DNA from: Fontivita pretiosa | GTDB taxonomy: Bacteria > Planctomycetota > Phycisphaerae > Tepidisphaerales > Tepidisphaeraceae | Assembly (NCBI RefSeq): GCF_050410795.1 | Contig: NZ_CP191258.1 | Span: 5,084,001 to 5,148,000 of the forward strand | DNA length: 64,000 bases | Direction of reading: 5' to 3' | Shown: positions 53,205 through 64,000 of the stretch, piece by piece | Layout: each line of letters starts with the position of its first letter | Position numbering within the stretch: position 1 is the first letter of the stretch | Notes under the pieces: generated by a model | What the model was told of the DNA's origin: nothing | What the model saw: the letters and a program-made list of their open reading frames with translations, nothing else | Databases searched by the model: none | Program-made: the position numbers and the translations under genes

Positions 53205-53480
53205 TCAGCGGGTGCGGTTCTTGTCCAGGATCCCCAAAATGATCAGCAGAAATGCCAGCAGGCGGACCGCATACAGCCAGGTGCGAACTTCGTCCTTCTC
53301 GATGAATGCCAGGGCCAGCCAGTTTAATCCAAGAATCCAGAAGGCAATCGCGAAGATGGCCAGCAGGCGGTCGTGCGTGCGGGTGTAAAAGCGCAGGAAA
53401 AACAGCCCCGCCACCAGGCAGCAGACCACAATCGCGCCCAGAAGGAATTGATTGACCAGTGGATGAATCACAGCCGCCAC
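53205..53480 (-). CDS. DUF5985 family membrane protein
   Basis: 91 residues, three transmembrane helices: QFLLGAIVVCCLVAGLFFLR, LLAIFAIAFWILGLNWLALA and LYAVRLLAFLLIILGI. The pattern FFLRFYTRTHDRLLAIFAIA and the 'AFIEKDEVRTWLYAVRL' segment fit DUF5985. Third gene of a minus-strand operon, 21 bp after its paralogue. No known function. Confidence 0.78.
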   Translation of the reverse strand: MAAVIHPLVNQFLLGAIVVCCLVAGLFFLRFYTRTHDRLLAIFAIAFWILGLNWLALAFIEKDEVRTWLYAVRLLAFLLIILGILDKNRTR

Positions 53481-53501
53481 CTCAGCAGTTCTGACCAGAG
53501 C

Positions 53502-53780
53502 CTACTGTGCATCCCAGACCAGGCCGAAGACCAGCAACAGCAGCCCAGTCAGGGCCGCAATGCTGCGGAGCACGGCGAATCCGATGTTGGCAAAGGCGAT
53601 GTCCACTTCCGGGAACACGATCTTGTCGATCAGCAGCAGCGCGTTGTTGAGGCTGAGAAACACAAAGCACAGACAGCTCCACAGCAGCAATCGGGCGCGC
53701 GTTCGCAGGTATCCCCGCGCCAGCAGCACGGCACACACCAGACTCGTCGCGGTACACAGGACATAGACGGTTTCGGCCAT
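53502..53780 (-). CDS. DUF5985 family membrane protein (paralogue)
   Basis: 92 residues, again three helices: VYVLCTATSLVCAVLLARGY, LLWSCLCFVFLSLNNALLLI and VLRSIAALTGLLLLVFGLVW, with LARGYLRTRARLLLWSCLCF matching the position of its partner's FFLRFYTRTHDRLL. It starts 3 bp after the winged-helix gene, so the three genes are almost certainly one transcript. The two DUF5985 proteins may form a heteromer (inference). Confidence 0.78.
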   Translation of the reverse strand: MAETVYVLCTATSLVCAVLLARGYLRTRARLLLWSCLCFVFLSLNNALLLIDKIVFPEVDIAFANIGFAVLRSIAALTGLLLLVFGLVWDAQ

Positions 53781-53783
53781 GGC

Positions 53784-54194
53784 TCACCTCGGTTCTTCGC
53801 CCGGTCGATCGGTGCGATCGTCCTTTCGCAGCCGGAAGGCATCGGCGAATTGCCGAATCGGATCCGGGGGCTTGGAAAAGATCATGCTGATGATGGTGAC
53901 GCGCCGGGTTTGATATTCGCGTGCCAGAGCGGCGATGGTCTGGTCCAGCTCTGGTGACCGCGGCGCGTAGCGGTAACCCGCGGCAGCCGATTCCAGCAAT
54001 CCGGACTGGGCCAGTTTGGTCAGCGCCGCCTCGGTCCAGTTCGGATCGATGCGCAGCTCGCGTGCCACGTCGGCGGCTGGCTTGGGTTGCTGAGGGTTTG
54101 CGTGCAGCAGCAGCAATGCCTCGAGCTGCACGACCGAATCGATGTGCTCGGCAAGGAAGCTCACAACGTTTTGGGGAATATCCTCAGCCGCCAC
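53784..54194 (-). CDS. Winged-helix domain protein, first gene of DUF5985 operon
   Basis: 136 residues from GTG 54194. A winged-helix fold is suggested by SVVQLEALLLLHANPQQPKP, ADVARELRIDPNWTEAALTK, LAQSGLLESAAAGYRYAPRS; no effector domain follows, only a helix and a basic tail (TRRVTIISMIFSKPPDPIRQ). Likely a transcription factor for the operon or a membrane-linked sensor partner of the DUF5985 proteins. Confidence 0.72.
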   Translation of the reverse strand: MAAEDIPQNVVSFLAEHIDSVVQLEALLLLHANPQQPKPAADVARELRIDPNWTEAALTKLAQSGLLESAAAGYRYAPRSPELDQTIAALAREYQTRRVTIISMIFSKPPDPIRQFADAFRLRKDDRTDRPGEEPR

Positions 54195-54343
54195 GCCCGC
54201 TCCACGAGATGGACGAAAAGATTGCCAGCTCCACTGTCAGGCAGTCGAGAATAGAGGACCGTGCGAGAGGCGTGGAACGGACAAATCTGCCCAGTGGGGT
54301 CAAAAAATCAGAAAAATTGACTGGATCGGTTGATTCCGGGTCG

Positions 54344-54859
54344 CTAAGCCAACCCCAGGAGACGAAAGTACGCCGCGGCAAAACAGCGGTCGGCGAGAGC
54401 GAACAGCCAGCGGTCGCGTGGCATCTGCGGGCCGGGGGCGCGCAAGCCCACGCTGACCAGCAGCGGCCGCTGCCACAGTTGGTTGATTCCGAACGCTGGC
54501 TCCAGACCGGTGTCGTGCAGCTCGCGGACCAGGTGCTGCTGAAACGACTTGAGCGTGATCAGGTCTGCCTCGAGATCAATCCCGCCGGCCAGAAGGCTGA
54601 TCGCCAGGGTCTGCCCGTCGTGGCGGAGTGTGGCGATGCCGCTGCCGTTGGGATTGCAGGCGCGCCATCTGAAGTACAGCCCGCCATCGGAATTGGGCAG
54701 CGCAAGCTCAAACTGCTCAATGTAGCCATCGAGCTCCCGCGTGAAGGCCACGAGCAGGTCCTGGGCGCCTTCGATACATTGCAGTCGCGGGTAGTCGTAG
54801 TGGGTTGTGGACCGCAATTCGCCCTGAGGTGACAGATCGACGACGGTGAATCCGCGCAT
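54344..54859 (-). CDS. Hypothetical protein
   Basis: 171 residues, no signal peptide. MRGFTVVDLSPQGELRSTTH, YDYPRLQCIEGAQDLLVAFT, PNSDGGLYFRWRACNPNGSG and LFALADRCFAAAYFRLLGLA. Mixed alpha/beta, probably cytosolic. ATG 54859 or GTG 54865 may start it; the longer frame to 55042 overlaps the promoter region of the big kinase gene. No family recognised. Divergent from the kinase. Confidence 0.6.
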   Translation of the reverse strand: MRGFTVVDLSPQGELRSTTHYDYPRLQCIEGAQDLLVAFTRELDGYIEQFELALPNSDGGLYFRWRACNPNGSGIATLRHDGQTLAISLLAGGIDLEADLITLKSFQQHLVRELHDTGLEPAFGINQLWQRPLLVSVGLRAPGPQMPRDRWLFALADRCFAAAYFRLLGLA

Positions 54860-55044
54860 CGCCACACTGTTAGCAGGTCCGTGCGAATCCTGGCAATCGG
54901 AAATCTTTCCATTTTTTCGGCGCTGTCCCGGTGGCGGCGGGAATCTATAGTCGCTGCATTCTCTGCGCCTGGTTGTCCGCCCGCGAGTCGCTGGTTGTGA
55001 CCCGGGTCGAGTGGAAGGTTTCGCAGGGCACGAGGGAGCCACCC

Positions 55045-61689
<6,645 letters not shown>

Positions 61690-61778
61690 GAAAAGGCGGA
61701 TGCGCAGGGCCGAAGACAGCAGACTTGGCCCGCGCCCTGAGCGGTTCGCTGTTGCATCTGCCATGACTGCCGGTGGAT

Positions 61779-64000
61779 ATGTCCGACGCACGAGCCAGCA
61801 TTCTGATCGTCGATGACCGACCGGAGAAGCTTCTGGCGCTGGAAGCGGTGCTGGAGGATCTGGATCTGAACATCGTGCGCGCCTACAACGGTCGCGAGGC
61901 GCTGCGCCATGTGCTCAGCCACGAATTCGCCGTGATCCTGCTGGATGTGAACATGCCCGGGATGGACGGCTTCGAGACCGCCCAGCTCATCCGGCAGCGA
62001 CAAAGCTCGGCCCACGTGCCGATCATCTTCCTGACTGCGATGAGCGACGAGATGCATGCGGCACGAGGATATGAGCTTGGGGCGGTGGATTACATTCTTA
62101 CACCCGTGGTGCCGCAGGTCTTGCGATCCAAGGTTGCGGTCTTCGTGGATCTTTACCGCAAGACCGAGCAGGTGCAGCGTCAGGCCGAGCGCCTGCGGCA
62201 GCGTGCCGCGCAACTGCACCGACTGACCGGCGCGTCGCTGGCGATCAACTCGGCGCCCAGTGCCGAACAGATCGCCCGGATCGCCGCCCAGACCGCGCGC
62301 GACGTGATCGGCGCGCATCAGTCGCTGATCGTAGTGGCGCCGGGAGGGCATCCCTCGCATGCGGCGGCCTACGCGTGCTATTCGGAAAAGTACGCGACGT
62401 GGCGACCGACGGACCTTCAGTTGATCGGCACGCCGCTGCACGCGATGGTGTGCGGGCGTAATCAGCCGCTGCGGATGAGTCCGGCGGAGCTGGATGCGTA
62501 TGCTCCGCTGCACGCGCAGGGCATCGCGGGCACCGGCGCCCCGCCGCTGCGCGGTCTGCTGGCCGTGCCGCTGACCACCCGCGACGGGCACAACATGGGG
62601 ATGATCCTGCTGTCCGACAGGATCGACGGAGAGTTCAGCGGCGACGACGAGGCGATCCTGGTGCAGCTTTCCCAGCTTGCCTCCGTCGCTGTCGAAAACA
62701 CGATCTTCGCTGAAGAGCGCGAGGCCAATCGTCTCAAGGACGAGTTTCTCTCGACGCTGTCGCATGAGCTTCGCACGCCACTGAACGCGATATCGGGCTG
62801 GGTGCAGCTCATGCGGATGGAAAACCTCCAGGACGATCTGGCCCATGGGTTGGAAGTCATCGAGCGCAACGTCAAGGCGCAGACCAAGTTGATCGAGGAT
62901 CTGCTGGATGTTTCGCGGATCACCACGGGCAAGATGCGGCTGAGCACGCGCCCGATCACGCTCAAGCCGGTACTCCTGGCCGCCGCCGATGCCGTTCGTC
63001 CCTCCGTCGATGCCAAGCAGATCGCGCTGGCATTCGATCTGGATACGATCGAGCGGGAGGATGCAGCGGTCATCGGGGATCCGGATCGTCTTCAGCAGGT
63101 GTTCTGGAACCTGCTATCCAACGCGGCGAAGTTCACGCCGGTGGGCGGAAAGATCACCGTCCGCGGACAGCGCGATCCGCAAACCAATACTGTCTGGATC
63201 AGCGTCAGCGACAGCGGCGAAGGGATCGATCCGGCGTTCCTGCCATACGTGTTCGAGCGGTTCCGGCAGGCCGACAGCACCAGCGCCCGCAGGCACGGAG
63301 GGTTGGGAATCGGGCTGGCGATCGTGCGTCACATCGTGGAGCTGCATGGCGGGCAGGTGCAGGCCGACAGCGCCGGGCACGGCTGCGGGGCGACGTTTAC
63401 GATCCGCTTGCCGCTGGCCAGCGTCGCATCGCCGCCGCGTCAGCAGCAGCGCCTGCAATCGCAGGAGCAGGGCATCGAGCCGCAAACGGAAACCCGACCC
63501 CTCAGGCGCTCGCGCCCGCGCGGCTCCGGGAAGCCGACGGTGCCCGGCCCGCGGCCGGCCGACCAATCGCCTCCGCCGGAGCGTGCTTCCGATCCGCCCG
63601 GGCCACAGGCACTGGCCGGATATCGGATTCTGGCAGTGGACGATGAGGCCGACGCGCGCGAGGTCCTGTCCGAGTTGCTCGGGCGCTTCGGCGGCACCAT
63701 CGCCACCGCCGCCGACGTCGAGCAGGCCATGAGTATGATCCCGAGCTTTCGCCCGGACGTGATCCTGACGGACTTGGCGATGCCCGGTCTGGATGGTTAC
63801 GCGTTACTCCAGCGCGTGCGCGGCTCTGGAAACGGGGTCGGTGATCTGCCGGTGGTGGCATTGACCGCCTACGCCCGCCCCGAGGACCGGGTCGATTCGC
63901 TTCGCGCCGGATTTGGGGCACATGTTGCCAAGCCGATCGATCCGGCCGAGCTGATCGAGGCGATTCGTCGTATCGCCCAAGCCCGTTCCACAACGCCGGC
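61779..64000 (+). CDS. Hybrid histidine kinase REC-GAF-HK-REC, 3' end outside window
   Basis: At least 740 residues; the frame is open to the window end. Order: receiver with Asp56 (ILLDVNMPGMDGFE), helical linker about 125-150, GAF-like domain about 150-310, HisKA with His329 (TLSHELRTPLNAISG), HATPase (SDSGEGIDPAF, RRHGGLGIGLAIVR), a Pro/Arg/Gln-rich linker, and a C-terminal receiver with Asp665 (VILTDLAMPGLDGYA). ATG 61779 gives a clean start to the first receiver. It follows the HAMP kinase by 89 bp on the same strand, so the two probably act in one phosphorelay; the N-terminal receiver could accept phosphate from that kinase (inference). Confidence 0.93.
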   Translation, partial: MSDARASILIVDDRPEKLLALEAVLEDLDLNIVRAYNGREALRHVLSHEFAVILLDVNMPGMDGFETAQLIRQRQSSAHVPIIFLTAMSDEMHAARGYELGAVDYILTPVVPQVLRSKVAVFVDLYRKTEQVQRQAERLRQRAAQLHRLTGASLAINSAPSAEQIARIAAQTARDVIGAHQSLIVVAPGGHPSHAAAYACYSEKYATWRPTDLQLIGTPLHAMVCGRNQPLRMSPAELDAYAPLHAQGIAGTGAPPLRGLLAVPLTTRDGHNMGMILLSDRIDGEFSGDDEAILVQLSQLASVAVENTIFAEEREANRLKDEFLSTLSHELRTPLNAISGWVQLMRMENLQDDLAHGLEVIERNVKAQTKLIEDLLDVSRITTGKMRLSTRPITLKPVLLAAADAVRPSVDAKQIALAFDLDTIEREDAAVIGDPDRLQQVFWNLLSNAAKFTPVGGKITVRGQRDPQTNTVWISVSDSGEGIDPAFLPYVFERFRQADSTSARRHGGLGIGLAIVRHIVELHGGQVQADSAGHGCGATFTIRLPLASVASPPRQQQRLQSQEQGIEPQTETRPLRRSRPRGSGKPTVPGPRPADQSPPPERASDPPGPQALAGYRILAVDDEADAREVLSELLGRFGGTIATAADVEQAMSMIPSFRPDVILTDLAMPGLDGYALLQRVRGSGNGVGDLPVVALTAYARPEDRVDSLRAGFGAHVAKPIDPAELIEAIRRIAQARSTTP

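Overview
The window is a GC-rich, gene-dense bacterial chromosome segment, most likely from Planctomycetota, class Phycisphaerae (possibly the Tepidisphaerales/WD2101 group; this placement is inference). Supporting signs are a HYExAFE-type protein, a 16S gene that stands alone without 23S/5S and carries a variant EUB338 probe site, a eukaryote-like GH13 branching enzyme, many genes without a Shine-Dalgarno sequence, and several small exported proteins with no obvious relatives outside this group.

Layout. 1-7.9 kb: the end of fabF, a FliN-like protein, two DUF4139-type exported paralogues, CCA-adding enzyme/RsmD, a HYExAFE protein and three small membrane-anchored proteins. 8-18.2 kb: tRNA modification and carbohydrate genes (DUF3524/queuosine mannosyltransferase-like protein, two five-bladed-propeller glycosidase-like proteins around a PrsW-like protease, tRNA-Ala(GGC), DUF2079 membrane protein, Dus, RNHCP protein, peroxiredoxin, DUF2103, Sua5-type TsaC). 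18.3-24.7 kb: a receiver-only protein, nuoD with a TrkA-N protein, a DUF6807 protein, lipB and glgB. 24.7-26.9 kb: a complete stand-alone 16S rRNA unit on the minus strand, with promoter, boxA, a 22-bp processing stem and a terminator. 27.5-36 kb: aquaporin, a small basic protein, response regulator, bpt, proS, a membrane glycosyltransferase-like protein, rho and coaE.

36.1-38.1 kb holds a decayed integron, the clearest accessory element. It has the 3' end of a frameshifted intI, an attI-like site, a candidate Pc promoter, a glyoxalase-family cassette with its attC, and an HNH-nuclease cassette whose attC is cut off before its final core. The array runs in the same direction as intI. The block sits between two 89-bp near-identical direct repeats copied from the 5' end of a resident VOC gene, as if a fragment had been inserted with duplication of the target.

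38.3-51.5 kb: an FucU/L-fucose-isomerase-like divergent pair, xseB, a 1,692-residue TPR protein with an internal C39-like papain-fold domain, a convergent Ycf46-like AAA+ ATPase, an Nramp-fold transporter without the usual metal-binding motifs, and a UroD/MtaA-family protein. 51.7-64 kb: a Lys/Ala-rich protein, a winged-helix/DUF5985/DUF5985 operon, and two large soluble hybrid histidine kinases. The first carries eleven 92-residue HAMP units in tandem plus a divergent twelfth, and resembles fungal group III (Nik1/Os-1) kinases. The second runs off the window end.

The best candidates for undescribed biology are the integron fragment with its 89-bp repeats, the TPR-C39/AAA+ pair, the extended HAMP array, and a recurring TANNNT box 7-12 nt upstream of start codons that suggests leaderless transcripts.
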